Positions 51,436 to 61,495 are shown, counted from the stretch's first letter. The stretch is 64,000 nt of DNA from Sulfitobacter sp. M39 (GCF_021735935.1 NZ_WMDZ01000001.1:2728001-2792000); one strand, 5' to 3'. Program-made: numbers and translations. The notes: generated by a model from the letters alone, not told the origin.

Positions 51436-52050
51436 TTAGTCACCTCTACGTGCGGCTACCAGTTCGATGGCGCGGGCGACGGCTGTTTCGATATCCATGG
51501 TCGAGGTATCCATCAGCTCTGCATCCTCGGCTGGCTTCAGCGGTGCCTCGGCGCGGGTGCTGTCGCGGGCATCGCGGGCCTGTACATCGGCCAGCACCCC
51601 TTCGACGGTGACCTCGGCCCCCTTGGCGCTAAGCTCGGCAAAGCGGCGCTGTGCACGGACCTCGGGCGTGGCGGTAATGAACAGCTTGACCGGCGCATCG
51701 GGGCAGATCACCGTACCAATGTCGCGCCCGTCCAGCACCGCGCCCCCTGCCCGCATGGCAAAGCTGCGCTGGAAATCGACCAAAGCGGCCCGCACAGCGG
51801 GGATCGCGGCCGCGCGGCTCGCGGCCTCTGCCACGGCGTTGTTGCGCAGTTGGTCATTCTCAAGATCATCGGCTTGCAGGGTCAAGGCGGCCTCTTCGGC
51901 GGTCATGCCCTCCAGCACTTTCGCCCCTACGGCGCGATAGAGCAGGCCGGTGTCCAGATGCGCAAAGCCGAAATGCGCCGCAACAGCGCGCCCGACAGTG
52001 CCCTTGCCCGCCGCAGCCGGCCCGTCAATCGCAACGGTAAAGCCCAGCAT
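51436..52050 (-). CDS. cmk: Cytidylate kinase
   Basis: The 204-residue kinase phosphorylates CMP and dCMP. It shows the P-loop [51 protein letters not shown] and [17 protein letters not shown]. The ATG at 52050 shares a base with the aroA stop (TGATG), so aroA and cmk are coupled, as in many bacteria. Confidence 0.97.
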   Translation of the reverse strand: MLGFTVAIDGPAAAGKGTVGRAVAAHFGFAHLDTGLLYRAVGAKVLEGMTAEEAALTLQADDLENDQLRNNAVAEAASRAAAIPAVRAALVDFQRSFAMRAGGAVLDGRDIGTVICPDAPVKLFITATPEVRAQRRFAELSAKGAEVTVEGVLADVQARDARDSTRAEAPLKPAEDAELMDTSTMDIETAVARAIELVAARRGD

Positions 52051-53402
52051 CACCCCTCCCCCCGCGTCACATCCGCGCCAAGGCGTTTCATCAGCGGCTC
52101 GAAGATCGGGAAGGACGTGGTGATCGGCGACCCGTCGTCCACACTGACAGGCGACGTCGCGGCCATGCCGAGGATCATAAAGGACATCGCGATGCGGTGG
52201 TCCAGCTGGCTGGCGCAGGTGGCCCCGCCCGGCACGTTGCCGTGCCCCCGTCCGGTGACCGCCCACCAATCGGGGCCCTCGTCTACTTCTATCCCGTTGG
52301 CGCGCAGCCCCTTGGCCATCGCGTCGATCCGGTCGCTTTCCTTGACCCGCAGCTCTTTCACGCCGCGCATCATCGTCTGGCCCTGCGCAAAGGCGGCCAC
52401 GACAGAAAGCACCGGATATTCGTCGATCATCGACGCCGCACGCGCTGGCGGCACCTCGATCCCCTTAAGGTCGGGCGAGAACTTAGCGCGCAGGTCCGCG
52501 ACAGGCTCGCCGCCCTCGGTGCGTTCATTCTCGTAGGTCAGATCGGCCCCCATCTCGCGCAGCGTGGTGAACAGGCCTGCCCGTGTCGGATTCAGCCCGA
52601 TCCCCGGCACCAGCACGTCGGATCCTGGCACGATCAAGGCAGCACAGACCGGAAACGCAGCCGAGGACGGATCGCGCGGCACATCGACATGCTGCGCTTG
52701 CAGTTCTGGCTGGCCGGTCAGAGTGATCACACGGCCCTCGTCGGTGTCTTCCACCGTGATCTCGGCCCCGAAACCCGCCAACATCCGCTCCGTATGGTCG
52801 CGCGTGGCCTCGGCCTCGATCACGACGGTCTTGCCGGGGGCGTTCAGCCCTGCCAGCAACACGGCAGATTTCACCTGTGCGGACGGCACTGGCACGGTGT
52901 AGCGCACGGGCACAGGGTCAGCGGCCCCCACGATGGTCATGGGCAAACGCCCGCCTTTGCGGCCCACGGCTTGCGTGCCAAACAGCGCTAGCGGGTCGGT
53001 GACCCGCGCCATGGGGCGACCGTTCAGGCTGGCGTCGCCGGTGAATGTCGCGGTGATGGGGGAGGTCGCCATCGACCCCATGATCAAGCGCACCCCCGTG
53101 CCCGAGTTTCCGCAGTCGATCACCCCGTCCGGTTCTGCGAAACCGCCCACGCCCACACCGCGCACTGACCAGTTGCCACCGCCCATATTGGTCACTTCCG
53201 CGCCAAAGGCCTGCATCGCCTTGGCCGTGTCCAGCACGTCGTCGCCTTCAAGCAATCCGCTGATGGTGGTTTCGCCGATGCACATTGCGCCCAAAATCAA
53301 GGACCGGTGCGAGATCGACTTGTCCCCCGGCACCTCGGCCACGCCAGACAGCGGGCCGCAAGCGGTAGAGGTCATCGGGACGGGCGTGGCGTGGCTGGAC
53401 AT
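52050..53402 (-). CDS. aroA: 3-phosphoshikimate 1-carboxyvinyltransferase (EPSP synthase, class II-like)
   Basis: The 450-residue enzyme of the shikimate pathway makes EPSP from shikimate-3-phosphate and PEP. The motifs [51 protein letters not shown] and LNPTRAGLF are visible. The combination SAQ-x-K, R-x-H-x-E and N-x-T-R marks the class II group found in rhizobia-like CP4. The residue that is Ala in CP4 ('NAATG') is Gly here (NSGTG). It is followed by cmk. Confidence 0.96.
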   Translation of the reverse strand: MSSHATPVPMTSTACGPLSGVAEVPGDKSISHRSLILGAMCIGETTISGLLEGDDVLDTAKAMQAFGAEVTNMGGGNWSVRGVGVGGFAEPDGVIDCGNSGTGVRLIMGSMATSPITATFTGDASLNGRPMARVTDPLALFGTQAVGRKGGRLPMTIVGAADPVPVRYTVPVPSAQVKSAVLLAGLNAPGKTVVIEAEATRDHTERMLAGFGAEITVEDTDEGRVITLTGQPELQAQHVDVPRDPSSAAFPVCAALIVPGSDVLVPGIGLNPTRAGLFTTLREMGADLTYENERTEGGEPVADLRAKFSPDLKGIEVPPARAASMIDEYPVLSVVAAFAQGQTMMRGVKELRVKESDRIDAMAKGLRANGIEVDEGPDWWAVTGRGHGNVPGGATCASQLDHRIAMSFMILGMAATSPVSVDDGSPITTSFPIFEPLMKRLGADVTRGEG

Positions 53403-53493
53403 GGAAAACCCTCAAAAAAACTTCCTGAAAGCCCGTCTTAAACCAGCGATCCCGCCCCGTCCATCACCAGCGTTCTCGCCCGCGCGCGCCCGC

Positions 53494-54195
53494 TCAGGTC
53501 TTGCGGAAGGTCAGGTAGTGCGGCACGCGCCCCTCGCGCAGGGCTTTTTGTTCGTAGCGGGTGGAAATCCAGTCGCCCCACGGTTCTTTCCAGTCGCCGG
53601 GGCGTTCCGCCAGCCATTCAAACCCGTGCCGTGGCACCTGTTCAAGCGTCTGGCGCACATAGTCCTCAATGTCCGTGGCAACGCGGAAGATCGCGCCGGG
53701 CTTGAGCACCTTTGCCAGCGGCTCAAGATGTTCCGGCGTCACAAAGCGGCGCCGGTGGTGGCGCGTTTTGGGCCACGGATCAGGATACAGCAGGAAGGCG
53801 CGGTCAATCGATGCCTCTGGCAGCACGTCAAAGATATCGCGTGCATCGCCCGGATGGATCGCCACGTTATCAACACCCGCGCGGCGGATCTTGCCCAACA
53901 GCATCGCGACCCCGTTGATGTAGGGTTCGCAGCCGATGATGCCTACGTCAGGGTTTTGCGCCGCCTGATGCACCATATGCTCACCGCCGCCAAAGCCGAC
54001 CTCGAGCCAGACGGGTTTGCCGCCAAACAGCGTCGGCAGGTCCAACGGCGTACGGTCGGGGTTCGCATCCCAATCGACAGGACCGGGCGACAGCGCCTCT
54101 AGATCCTCTTCGATATAGCCTTTTTGGCTTTGCTTAAGCGATTTGCCTTTAAGGCGACCGTAGAAATTGCGGCGGGGGCGTTCAGGATGTGTCAT
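53494..54195 (-). CDS. trmB: tRNA (guanine-N7-)-methyltransferase
   Basis: The 233-residue enzyme (start MTHPERPRRNFYGR) methylates G46 of tRNAs. It has VWLEVGFGGGEHMVHQA (SAM-binding), IGCEPYINGVAMLL and the TrmB signature FLLYPDPWPKTRHHRRRFV. The longer frame to 54279 adds non-conserved residues. It lies between aroA and a divergent BCCT gene. Confidence 0.96.
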   Translation of the reverse strand: MTHPERPRRNFYGRLKGKSLKQSQKGYIEEDLEALSPGPVDWDANPDRTPLDLPTLFGGKPVWLEVGFGGGEHMVHQAAQNPDVGIIGCEPYINGVAMLLGKIRRAGVDNVAIHPGDARDIFDVLPEASIDRAFLLYPDPWPKTRHHRRRFVTPEHLEPLAKVLKPGAIFRVATDIEDYVRQTLEQVPRHGFEWLAERPGDWKEPWGDWISTRYEQKALREGRVPHYLTFRKT

Positions 54196-54393
54196 GGCGC
54201 TGGCTTTAGCCTGCGAGGGGGACGGGCGCAACATTTCGCGTAACCCCGCGCTGCAAAAGCCCACGCGCCCCATGCGCAACGGCGGTGCCCCCCTTGAGGC
54301 GCTGCAAACCCGGAACGATCACAGGGACTTTACGTTGAGCTACAGCGCTCTACCTGAGCGAGAACCGATAATAATGCAGCGGAGGACATGCGA

Positions 54394-56004
54394 ATGCGGG
54401 AACTGGCAAGCCGACTAGGACTACGAACGGATCCTACAATCTTCTTTGTTTCCGCCCTGTGTACCGCCCTATTTGTACTGGCCCTTGTACTTGCCCCTGA
54501 ACCGATCGGGGACGCCTTCGCCACAGGCCGCGCCTGGATCGTATCGCATCTGGGGTGGTTCTTTATTCTTGGCGTCAACGTCTGGCTGGGCTTTCTGATC
54601 TGGGCCGCGATGAGCCGTCACGGCCATATCCGCCTTGGCCCGCGCGACAGCCGCCCCGAGTATACAAACCTGTCGTGGTTCACCATGCTTTTCGCGGGCG
54701 GCATCGGCACCGTGCTGATGTTCTGGGGCGTGGCCGAACCGATCAGCCATTTTTCGGACCCGCCCCTGCCCGGCGTTGAACCTTTCACGGAACAGGCCGC
54801 ACAAGACGCCATCTCTATCGCCACATACCACCTTGCGCTGCACACCTGGACGATCTTCGCGCTGCCCGGTCTTGCCTTTGCCTATTTCATCAACCGTTAT
54901 GACCTGCCCGTACGGGTCAGTTCGGTCTTTTACCCGCTGTTAAAAGAGCGCATCCACGGCCCTTGGGGCAAGGCGATCGACATCGCGTCGATCCTCGGCA
55001 CGCTGTTCGGCGTCGCGGTCTCGCTTGGGCTGGGGTCATCGCAGATCGCAGCGGGCTTGTCGGCGCTGTTTGGGTGGGACGCCGGCGTGCCGCTGCAGGT
55101 CGGCATCCTGACCGCGCTGACCGCCGTTGCCGTGGCGTCTATCGTGGCGGGGCTCGATAAGGGCGTGAAGCTGCTGTCCAACCTCAATATCGGCATGGCC
55201 GTGGCGTTGATGGTCTTTGTACTGGTGACCGGTTCGACCCTGTTCCTGCTGCGTGGCATGGTCGAGACCTTTGGCCTGTACCTAAGCAACCTGCCACGGC
55301 TCGCCTTCTGGAATGATATGCTTGCCGATACCAACCCCGCAAATGGCGATTGGGGCTGGCAAGGCAGTTGGACGGTGTTTTACTGGGCCTGGACGGTCAC
55401 ATGGTCACCCTTCATCGGCCTGTTCGTCGCGCGGATTTCGCGAGGGCGCACGATACGGGAGTTCGTCTTTGGCGTGCTGCTGGCCCCCTCGCTCTTCACG
55501 CTGGTCTGGTTCTCTATCTTCGGCTGGCAAGCGATGGAGATTGACGGCATCGGCACCGCCGCGCGCGCGGCTCTTGGCGCGCAAGCCGGTTCGCTGAGCG
55601 CTGCAGTGGCTGACTCTGTCCCGCTGGCCATGTTCGCGTTTTTCGAAAGCTTTCCCTTCGCCGATATCGTGCAGGGCGTTGCCGTGCTGGTGGTGGCGAT
55701 CTTCTTTGCAACATCCTCGGATTCCGCGTCGCTGGTTGTCGACATGCTGTGCACCGGTTCGCCCGAACCCGGCCCCACCCGCCAGCGGGTGTTCTGGGGC
55801 GTGTCCGAAGGTCTGGTCGCGGCGATGTTGCTGATCCTTGCAGGCGATTTGGGGCTGACCGCCTTGCAACAGGTGATCACGGTCGTCGGCTTGCCGATCT
55901 TCCTGCTGGTCTTTGCGATGATCCCGTCGCTGATCAAGGGGTTCCGGACCGAAGATATCGACCACGTCTCGATCGGTAAACGCCCCGGTCTAGGAGAGCT
56001 GTAA
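54394..56004 (+). CDS. BCCT family (betaine/carnitine/choline-type) transporter
   Basis: The 536-residue membrane protein has about 12 transmembrane helices with BCCT motifs: LFAGGIGTVLMFWGVAEPISHF, the aromatic-rich WTVFYWAWTVTWSPFIGLF, and ARISRGRTIREF. The start at 54394 is preferred over 54388 because GGAGGA lies at a proper distance from it. Members take up glycine betaine, choline or DMSP-like solutes with sodium or proton; the marine setting makes betaine or DMSP plausible, by inference. A bidirectional terminator follows. Confidence 0.93.
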   Translation: MRELASRLGLRTDPTIFFVSALCTALFVLALVLAPEPIGDAFATGRAWIVSHLGWFFILGVNVWLGFLIWAAMSRHGHIRLGPRDSRPEYTNLSWFTMLFAGGIGTVLMFWGVAEPISHFSDPPLPGVEPFTEQAAQDAISIATYHLALHTWTIFALPGLAFAYFINRYDLPVRVSSVFYPLLKERIHGPWGKAIDIASILGTLFGVAVSLGLGSSQIAAGLSALFGWDAGVPLQVGILTALTAVAVASIVAGLDKGVKLLSNLNIGMAVALMVFVLVTGSTLFLLRGMVETFGLYLSNLPRLAFWNDMLADTNPANGDWGWQGSWTVFYWAWTVTWSPFIGLFVARISRGRTIREFVFGVLLAPSLFTLVWFSIFGWQAMEIDGIGTAARAALGAQAGSLSAAVADSVPLAMFAFFESFPFADIVQGVAVLVVAIFFATSSDSASLVVDMLCTGSPEPGPTRQRVFWGVSEGLVAAMLLILAGDLGLTALQQVITVVGLPIFLLVFAMIPSLIKGFRTEDIDHVSIGKRPGLGEL

Positions 56005-56020
56005 CAACCCCACCAACGCA

Positions 56021-56048
56021 AAAGGGCAGCCCATTGGGGCTGCCCTTT
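56021..56048. terminator. Bidirectional Rho-independent terminator between BCCT and metK
   Basis: AAAGGGCAGCCC (56021-56032) and GGGCTGCCCTTT (56037-56048) form a perfect 12-bp stem with loop ATTG, with T-rich ends on both strands. It serves the convergent BCCT and metK genes. Confidence 0.9.
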
Positions 56049-56068
56049 CTTGTGCAATCAAGCAGTGC

Positions 56069-57253
56069 TTACAGCGCGGCCTTTAGCGCATCGACCAGAT
56101 CGGTCTTTTCCCAGCTAAAGCCGCCATCCGCTTCGGGCGCGCGGCCAAAGTGGCCGTAGGCCGCGGTGCGTTCAAAGATGGGGCGGTTCAACTGCAGATG
56201 CTCGCGGATGCCGCGCGGTGTTAGGTCGATGATCTGACGGATCGCCTTTTCAATCGCCGCATCCGTGACATCCGCGTCGCCACCGTAAGTATCGCAGTAG
56301 ATCGACAGGGGTTTGGACACGCCGATGGCATAGCTCAGCTGAATCGTACACTTTTCGGCCAGACCGGCAGCCACGACGTTTTTCGCCAAATAGCGCGCCA
56401 CATAGGCGGCAGAGCGGTCAACCTTCGTCGGGTCTTTCCCCGAGAACGCGCCGCCCCCATGAGGTGCCGCACCGCCATAGGTATCCACAATGATCTTGCG
56501 CCCGGTCAGGCCCGCGTCGCCATCAGGGCCGCCGATGACAAAGGTCCCCGTCGGGTTCACCCACCATTCGGTGTCGGGGGTGATCCAGCCTTCGGGCAGA
56601 ACCTGGGTGATATAGGGTTCGACGATGTCGCGGATGTCGGCGCTGGTCTGGCCTGCGTCGGCGTGCTGCGTCGACAAGACGATAGAGGACACGCCAACGG
56701 GCTTGCCGTCTTCATAGCGCACGGAAAGCTGGCTTTTGGCGTCGGGGCGCAATGTCGGCTCTGCCCCGTCTTTGCGCACTTCGGCTAAACGGCGCAGGAT
56801 CGCATGGGCATAGTGGATCGGCGCCGGCATCAGCTCTGGCGTCTCGTTGGTGGCGAAACCGAACATGATGCCCTGATCGCCCGCGCCTTCTTCCTTGTCG
56901 CCTGATGCGTCCACGCCTTGCGCGATATGCGCCGACTGCGGGTGCAGCAGGTTGGTGATCTCGCAGGTGGCGTGGTGGAATTCATCCTGCTCGTAGCCGA
57001 TGTCCTTGATGCAGGCGCGGGCAATGCCGTCGATCTTGCCAAGGTATTCGTCCAGCTTGTCCTTGTTCGACAGGCCAACCTCGCCACCGATGACCACGCG
57101 GTTGGTGGTAGCAAAGGTCTCCGCCGCGACACGCGCTTCGGGTTCTTCGGTCAGAAAGGCATCAAGTACGGCGTCGGAAATCCGGTCGCAGACCTTATCC
57201 GGGTGGCCCTCGGAAACGGATTCCGAAGTGAACGTGTAGTTTTTGCGGGACAT
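56069..57253 (-). CDS. metK: S-adenosylmethionine synthetase
   Basis: The 394-residue enzyme makes SAM from methionine and ATP. Motifs include [25 protein letters not shown] (in two blocks), [39 protein letters not shown] (in blocks), and [19 protein letters not shown]. It is preceded, within 4 nt of its start codon, by a SAM/SAH-type riboswitch, giving product feedback. It lies downstream of lnt on the same strand. Confidence 0.97.
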   Translation of the reverse strand: MSRKNYTFTSESVSEGHPDKVCDRISDAVLDAFLTEEPEARVAAETFATTNRVVIGGEVGLSNKDKLDEYLGKIDGIARACIKDIGYEQDEFHHATCEITNLLHPQSAHIAQGVDASGDKEEGAGDQGIMFGFATNETPELMPAPIHYAHAILRRLAEVRKDGAEPTLRPDAKSQLSVRYEDGKPVGVSSIVLSTQHADAGQTSADIRDIVEPYITQVLPEGWITPDTEWWVNPTGTFVIGGPDGDAGLTGRKIIVDTYGGAAPHGGGAFSGKDPTKVDRSAAYVARYLAKNVVAAGLAEKCTIQLSYAIGVSKPLSIYCDTYGGDADVTDAAIEKAIRQIIDLTPRGIREHLQLNRPIFERTAAYGHFGRAPEADGGFSWEKTDLVDALKAAL

Positions 57254-57257
57254 TTAG

Positions 57258-57301
57258 TGCTCCAATAGATTTCTTAGCCACGTCAGGAAGCCGTTGTGGC
57301 C
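57258..57301 (-). promoter_or_regulatory. SAM/SAH riboswitch upstream of metK
   Basis: On the minus strand the 44-nt element reads GGCCACAACGGCTTCCTGAC, then GTGGC, a short variable linker, and TTGGAGCA ending 4 nt before the metK ATG. GCCAC/GTGGC form the hairpin, and GCTTCC in its loop can pair with GGAGC of the tail as a pseudoknot that hides the ribosome binding site. This matches the SAM/SAH riboswitch known upstream of metK in Rhodobacterales. Confidence 0.88.
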
Positions 57302-57313
57302 GATTAACGGGGC

Positions 57314-58831
57314 TTAGCTTTGCCTGCCCCTTTGGTCAAACTTTAAGTTGCGTCGGCGGCGCAAGATAACAAGGGCTAGCCCCGCCAAAGTGATGAAAAG
57401 AAACGGCCATTCGCCCCATCTGCTATAGGGTGTCGCAGGGCGTGGAGCGGGCAGAGGGGCATCCAGAAAGCCTGCCTCGTTCAGGGCCAAACTCTTTGTG
57501 ATGCGGCCCCAGGGGTCAATCATCGCCGAAACGCCCGTGTTGGCGACGCGCGCCATAGGCAAACCTTGCTCTATCGCGCGCATCCGCGCCTGAGCCAGAT
57601 GCTGCAACGGCCCCTGCCCCTTGCCGAACCACGCATCATTCGTGAGCTGCATCAAGAACGCAGGCCGCGCCGGTGCGGCGTTGACGTCCCGCGCAAAGAC
57701 GGCCTCGTAGCAGATCAGGGGAAGCGCCTGGCCCAAGGGCCCCAGATCCATCAGCGCAGCCCCCGGACCCGAAGAAAAACCGCTGCCAAACTGCGCCGCC
57801 ATGCCGCGCAGACCGATACGGCCCAGCAGATCGCCAAAGGGGATATATTCGCCAAAGGGCACGAGGTGGTGCTTGTCATAGGTCTGCACAACCTCGGCAT
57901 CCGGCCCCAGCAACACGGCAGAGTTGTAATAGGCCATGTCGTCGCGCCGCTGCACCCCCAGCACCACGGGCGTACCCGCGGCGGCTTCGCTGATATATGT
58001 CAGCGCGCCATGGGCCAGATCAAGCGGCCATGCGATGGCGGTTTCCGACCAGAGGATCAGATCAGGTGCCGCATCCCCCTGCGCAGGCGGCGCAGCGGTC
58101 AGCGCCAGCTGACGATCAAAGAATTCGGGGATTTTGACGGGGTCCCACTTGTCTTTCTGTGCCGCATTCGGCTGCACCATACGGATCATATGGTCAGTGA
58201 TCGGGGCGTCGTCCCCCCCAAAGGGCACGATCAACGCCGCCACACCCAAGACCCGCGCGCCCCAGACAGCGCCATGCCGCAGCAACGGGCCCCGCGCGCG
58301 CTGTATCACCGCCACGGCCAGCGCAACAAAGGCAAGGGTCAAGCCATAGGGCCCCACCAACGCAAGCCCCTGCCCCGGCCAATGGTTGACCAAAGACTGA
58401 GAGAACATCCCCCAAGGGAAGCCGGTGAACAGATAACCGCGCAGCATTTCGGCGGCGGGCAGGACGAAGATCAGCGGCCAGACCTGTACCGACAACCGGC
58501 GGGACACGTAGAACGCCAAAGCCCAATACAAAGCCAAACCGCCCGTCAGCCCCACCACAGCAAAAGGTGCCATCCAGGCATAGCGTTCGGGGTCGACCAT
58601 GAAGGGCGATACCAGCCAAGACCATCCATGCAAGAAGTAGCCAAAGCCAAAGCCCCAGCCGAGCGCTGCGGCCTGCCGGGGCGTCGCAGCAGCGCGGTAG
58701 ATCAACAGAACCGCCGCAAGTGCAGCAAGCAAGACCAGCGGCAGATCATAGGGGGCCTGCCCAAAGGCCGCGACAACGCCCGCAAGCACCGCGGCCCCGA
58801 ACCGCATCCAAGCGGCACTGCGCAAAGTCAT
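57314..58831 (-). CDS. lnt: Apolipoprotein N-acyltransferase
   Basis: The 505-residue inner membrane enzyme adds the third acyl chain to lipoproteins. It has about six N-terminal transmembrane helices and a nitrilase-like domain with the Glu-Lys-Cys triad in LILWSETAIAWPLDL, TYDKHHLVPFGEYIPFGD and PLICYEAVFARDV. It ends with a further helix (WPFLFITLAGLALVIL). Its first base overlaps the corC gene's last; metK follows 60 nt downstream. Confidence 0.95.
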   Translation of the reverse strand: MTLRSAAWMRFGAAVLAGVVAAFGQAPYDLPLVLLAALAAVLLIYRAAATPRQAAALGWGFGFGYFLHGWSWLVSPFMVDPERYAWMAPFAVVGLTGGLALYWALAFYVSRRLSVQVWPLIFVLPAAEMLRGYLFTGFPWGMFSQSLVNHWPGQGLALVGPYGLTLAFVALAVAVIQRARGPLLRHGAVWGARVLGVAALIVPFGGDDAPITDHMIRMVQPNAAQKDKWDPVKIPEFFDRQLALTAAPPAQGDAAPDLILWSETAIAWPLDLAHGALTYISEAAAGTPVVLGVQRRDDMAYYNSAVLLGPDAEVVQTYDKHHLVPFGEYIPFGDLLGRIGLRGMAAQFGSGFSSGPGAALMDLGPLGQALPLICYEAVFARDVNAAPARPAFLMQLTNDAWFGKGQGPLQHLAQARMRAIEQGLPMARVANTGVSAMIDPWGRITKSLALNEAGFLDAPLPAPRPATPYSRWGEWPFLFITLAGLALVILRRRRNLKFDQRGRQS

Positions 58832-59739
58832 CAGTGAGATCCGGCCATACGCACGCGCAAACGCTTGATCCGGCGCGGATCGGCGTCGATCACCTCGAAC
58901 TCGGGGCCATCGGGATGCACGACCACTTCGCCACGCGCCGGCACCCGTCCCGACAGCATGAAGACCAACCCGCCGAGGGTGTCGATCTCTTCTTCGTCGA
59001 CGTCATCGTGATCGGTCAGCGAATGGCCAATCTCGGCCTCGAAATCATCCAGAGGCGTCTTGGCCAGCGCAAGGTAGCAGCCGGGCTTTTCGACCGTCCA
59101 GTATTTGCCTTCGTCCACGTCGTGTTCGTCTTCGATCTCGCCGATGACCTGTTCGATCAGATCCTCGATCGTGACCAGCCCGTCGACCCCGCCGTATTCG
59201 TCAATCACCAGCGCCATATGACGTCGTTCGGCCTGCATCTTGGTCAGCAAGACGCCAATGGTCATGGACGGCGGCACGAACAGCAGGGGGCGGAGCAGCG
59301 CGTTAAGATCAAACTCGGCGTTTCTGCCATTAAATCCGTGGGTCAGCGCCAGATCTTTGAGGTGTGCCATGCCAACGGGCGTGTCCAGCGTGCCGTCATA
59401 CACCGGCAGGCGCGTCATGCCGCTGTCCTTGAACACGCCGACCAGTTCGTCCAGCGTCGAGGTCACCGGCACGGCTGTGATATCCGCCTTGGGCACTGCC
59501 ACATCATCCACCCGCATCCGGCGCAAGTTCATCATGCCGCGGGTGGACAGCCTGTCAGTCTGTGCCGCGGTGATCTCCTCCTCTTCCTCGTTGTCCGACG
59601 CGCTGAGTGCGCCCATGACCCGGGAAAAGAAGCCACCGGATTTCGGGGTGTCTTCGGTTTCTTCGGCCTCGGAGGCCGGTATGATGTCTTCCAACTGCGC
59701 GCTCTGCGCCGCCTCAGATGATCCGTCTGTGTCGCCCAT
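58831..59739 (-). CDS. corC: CBS domain protein, CorC/HlyC-like
   Basis: The 302-residue soluble protein has an acidic N-terminus and a CBS pair (about residues 70-205: MNLRRMRVDDVAVPKADITAV, VGVFKDSGMTRLPVYDGTLD, MALVIDEYGGVDGLVTIEDLIEQVIGEIEDEHD in blocks). A CorC_HlyC domain follows at the C-terminus. CorC-type proteins are linked to magnesium and cobalt efflux. The ybeY-corC-lnt order is conserved in proteobacteria. Confidence 0.94.
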   Translation of the reverse strand: MGDTDGSSEAAQSAQLEDIIPASEAEETEDTPKSGGFFSRVMGALSASDNEEEEEITAAQTDRLSTRGMMNLRRMRVDDVAVPKADITAVPVTSTLDELVGVFKDSGMTRLPVYDGTLDTPVGMAHLKDLALTHGFNGRNAEFDLNALLRPLLFVPPSMTIGVLLTKMQAERRHMALVIDEYGGVDGLVTIEDLIEQVIGEIEDEHDVDEGKYWTVEKPGCYLALAKTPLDDFEAEIGHSLTDHDDVDEEEIDTLGGLVFMLSGRVPARGEVVVHPDGPEFEVIDADPRRIKRLRVRMAGSH

Positions 59740-59759
59740 CGGGTCCTGTCTTTATGTGT

Positions 59760-60284
59760 TTAGGCAGGCGGTTGCACTGCGTCGTCTCTATATGGGTCAT
59801 CCAACCCCAATTTGCCAAGTATTTCTACTTCTAACCGTTCCATCAGGGTCGCATCCCCGTCTCGTTCGTGGTCATACCCCAGAAGGTGGAGCAGCCCGTG
59901 CACGATCAAATGGGTCACGTGATCGGCCATCGGGCGGCCTGCGGCCTCTGCCTCGGCGTGGCAGGTGTCATATGAAATCGCGATGTCGCCCAGTTCCAGC
60001 ATATTGTCGAACCCCGGCGTGACCGACAGCGGAAGTTCGCCGTCGCGCGCGGCACCGCGTTCCTCGGCAGGCCAGCTGAGCACATTGGTCGGCGTGGGCT
60101 TGTCGCGAAAATCTGCATTCAACGTGGCGATATGTGCATCGTCGCAGGCCAGCACCGTCACCTCGGCGGTGTCGGCATCCAGCGACAGATGCGCCAATGT
60201 GGCGCGCATCGCGCGGGGGCATAGGGTATCAAGGTCCAGACCGGCCCAACGGGGGTCTTCCTCTATCACGTCAAGCGCCTGCAT
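59760..60284 (-). CDS. ybeY: Endoribonuclease YbeY (rRNA maturation factor)
   Basis: The 174-residue metalloprotein has the zinc-binding signature HLIVHGLLHLLGYDHERDGD, with the conserved Arg region upstream (LNADFRDKPTPTNVLSWP). It takes part in 16S rRNA 3'-end processing and ribosome quality control. It lies between phoH and corC, the usual neighbourhood. Confidence 0.96.
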   Translation of the reverse strand: MQALDVIEEDPRWAGLDLDTLCPRAMRATLAHLSLDADTAEVTVLACDDAHIATLNADFRDKPTPTNVLSWPAEERGAARDGELPLSVTPGFDNMLELGDIAISYDTCHAEAEAAGRPMADHVTHLIVHGLLHLLGYDHERDGDATLMERLEVEILGKLGLDDPYRDDAVQPPA

Positions 60285-60319
60285 CAGCGCCCCACCGGGG
60301 GCCAGCCCCCGGCCCCCCG

Positions 60320-60342
60320 GAGTTTATTTGGCAAAATGAAGC
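60320..60342 (+). repeat. Dispersed 23-bp repeat (copy 2)
   Basis: Identical to 39038-39060. It lies between phoH and ybeY, antisense to them, and adjoins a GC-rich hairpin on its left (CCGGGGG/CCCCCGG, about 60296-60313). Confidence 0.7.
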
Positions 60343-60351
60343 AGGCGGGCA

Positions 60352-61341
60352 TCACGCGTGGCCTGCATCTGCTTCATAGGCTTCGATGATCGCGGCCACG
60401 AGCGGGTGGCGCACCACGTCTTTCGAGGTGAAGTAGTTAAAGCTGATCTTGGGGATCGTCTTGAGCAGCCGTTCCGCGTCTTGCAAGCCCGATGGCACGC
60501 CGCGTGGCAAGTCGATCTGGGTCCGGTCACCGGTGATCACCATCCGCGAGCCTTCGCCCAGACGGGTCAGGAACATCTTCATCTGCATCGAGGTCGCGTT
60601 CTGCGCCTCGTCCAGCACAACAAAGGCGTTGGACAGGGTGCGCCCGCGCATGAAGGCCAGCGGGGCGATCTCGATCTTTTTCTCTTCGATCAGCTTGGCC
60701 AGTTGCTTGCCGGGCAAGAAATCGTTCAGCGCGTCATAAAGGGGCTGCATGTAGGGATCGACCTTGTCCTTCATGTCACCGGGCAGGTAGCCCAGCTTCT
60801 CCCCCGCCTCAACGGCAGGGCGCGACAGGATGATGCGGTCCACGTGGCCCCCGATGAACATCGACACGCCGACGGCCACCGCAAGATAGGTTTTACCCGT
60901 ACCGGCAGGGCCGATGCCGAAGGCCAGTTCGTTGTCGAACAGCGATTGCACATAGGCTTTCTGCGCAGCCGTGCGGGGTTCGACGCGTTTCTTGCGGGTC
61001 TGGATTTCGACGCCGCCCAAATTCGGCATCTCGATCTGGTCGCCCGGGCGCACCCCCGTCCCAGCGGCGGAATCGCCCATGCGTAGCAAACTGGTGACAT
61101 CGGCGGGCTCCACACTGCGCCCGCCTTCCAGTCGGGCGTAAAGCCCTTCGAGCACAGAGGCAGCGCGAGTGGTCGCGTCTTCCTCTCCCATCACAGACAG
61201 GTGGTTGCCCCGACGCACGATCTGGACCTCAAGCGCCGTCTCTACGGCGGTCAGGTTGGCGTCATAGGGGCCGCAGAGATCGATCAGAAGCCGGTTGTCC
61301 GGAAATTCAAGCTGCTGCGCGTGAGAAGCGGGAGGCGTCAT
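60352..61341 (-). CDS. phoH: PhoH family ATPase
   Basis: The 329-residue protein has an N-terminal KH-like part (NRLLIDLCGPYDANLTAVE) and a P-loop domain with GIGPAGTGKTYLAVAVGV, VDRIILSRPAVEAGEKLG, FVVLDEAQNATSMQMKMFL and ITGDRTQIDLPRG. It is thought to act in RNA metabolism with YbeY, whose gene follows. The ATG at 61341 is chosen; a TTG at 61359 has a better-spaced AGGA and is an alternative. Confidence 0.95.
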   Translation of the reverse strand: MTPPASHAQQLEFPDNRLLIDLCGPYDANLTAVETALEVQIVRRGNHLSVMGEEDATTRAASVLEGLYARLEGGRSVEPADVTSLLRMGDSAAGTGVRPGDQIEMPNLGGVEIQTRKKRVEPRTAAQKAYVQSLFDNELAFGIGPAGTGKTYLAVAVGVSMFIGGHVDRIILSRPAVEAGEKLGYLPGDMKDKVDPYMQPLYDALNDFLPGKQLAKLIEEKKIEIAPLAFMRGRTLSNAFVVLDEAQNATSMQMKMFLTRLGEGSRMVITGDRTQIDLPRGVPSGLQDAERLLKTIPKISFNYFTSKDVVRHPLVAAIIEAYEADAGHA

Positions 61342-61433
61342 TGTGTCACTAGATGGCAAAGCGTTTTCCTAATTGGAGGTGTCTTTGGATTAATATGGGT
61401 CCCATATTCAAACTATGTACCCCTTGGAGCCGA

Positions 61434-61467
61434 CAAAAAAGGGCCGGAGCGTAAAACGCGCCGGCCC
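61434..61467 (-). terminator. Rho-independent terminator after the small lipoprotein gene
   Basis: GGGCCGG (61441-61447) and CCGGCCC (61461-61467), with inner GCG/CGC pairs, form a GC-rich stem. On the minus strand it is followed by TTTTTT, 29 nt past the lipoprotein stop. Confidence 0.85.
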
Positions 61468-61495
61468 GATCCTATTTGCAGGAGTGGTCGCAAGA

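Noticed and set aside
57566..58837. 423-codon frame antisense to lnt
   Set aside because: Arg/Pro/His/Gln-rich translation without domains, fully inside a clear lnt gene.
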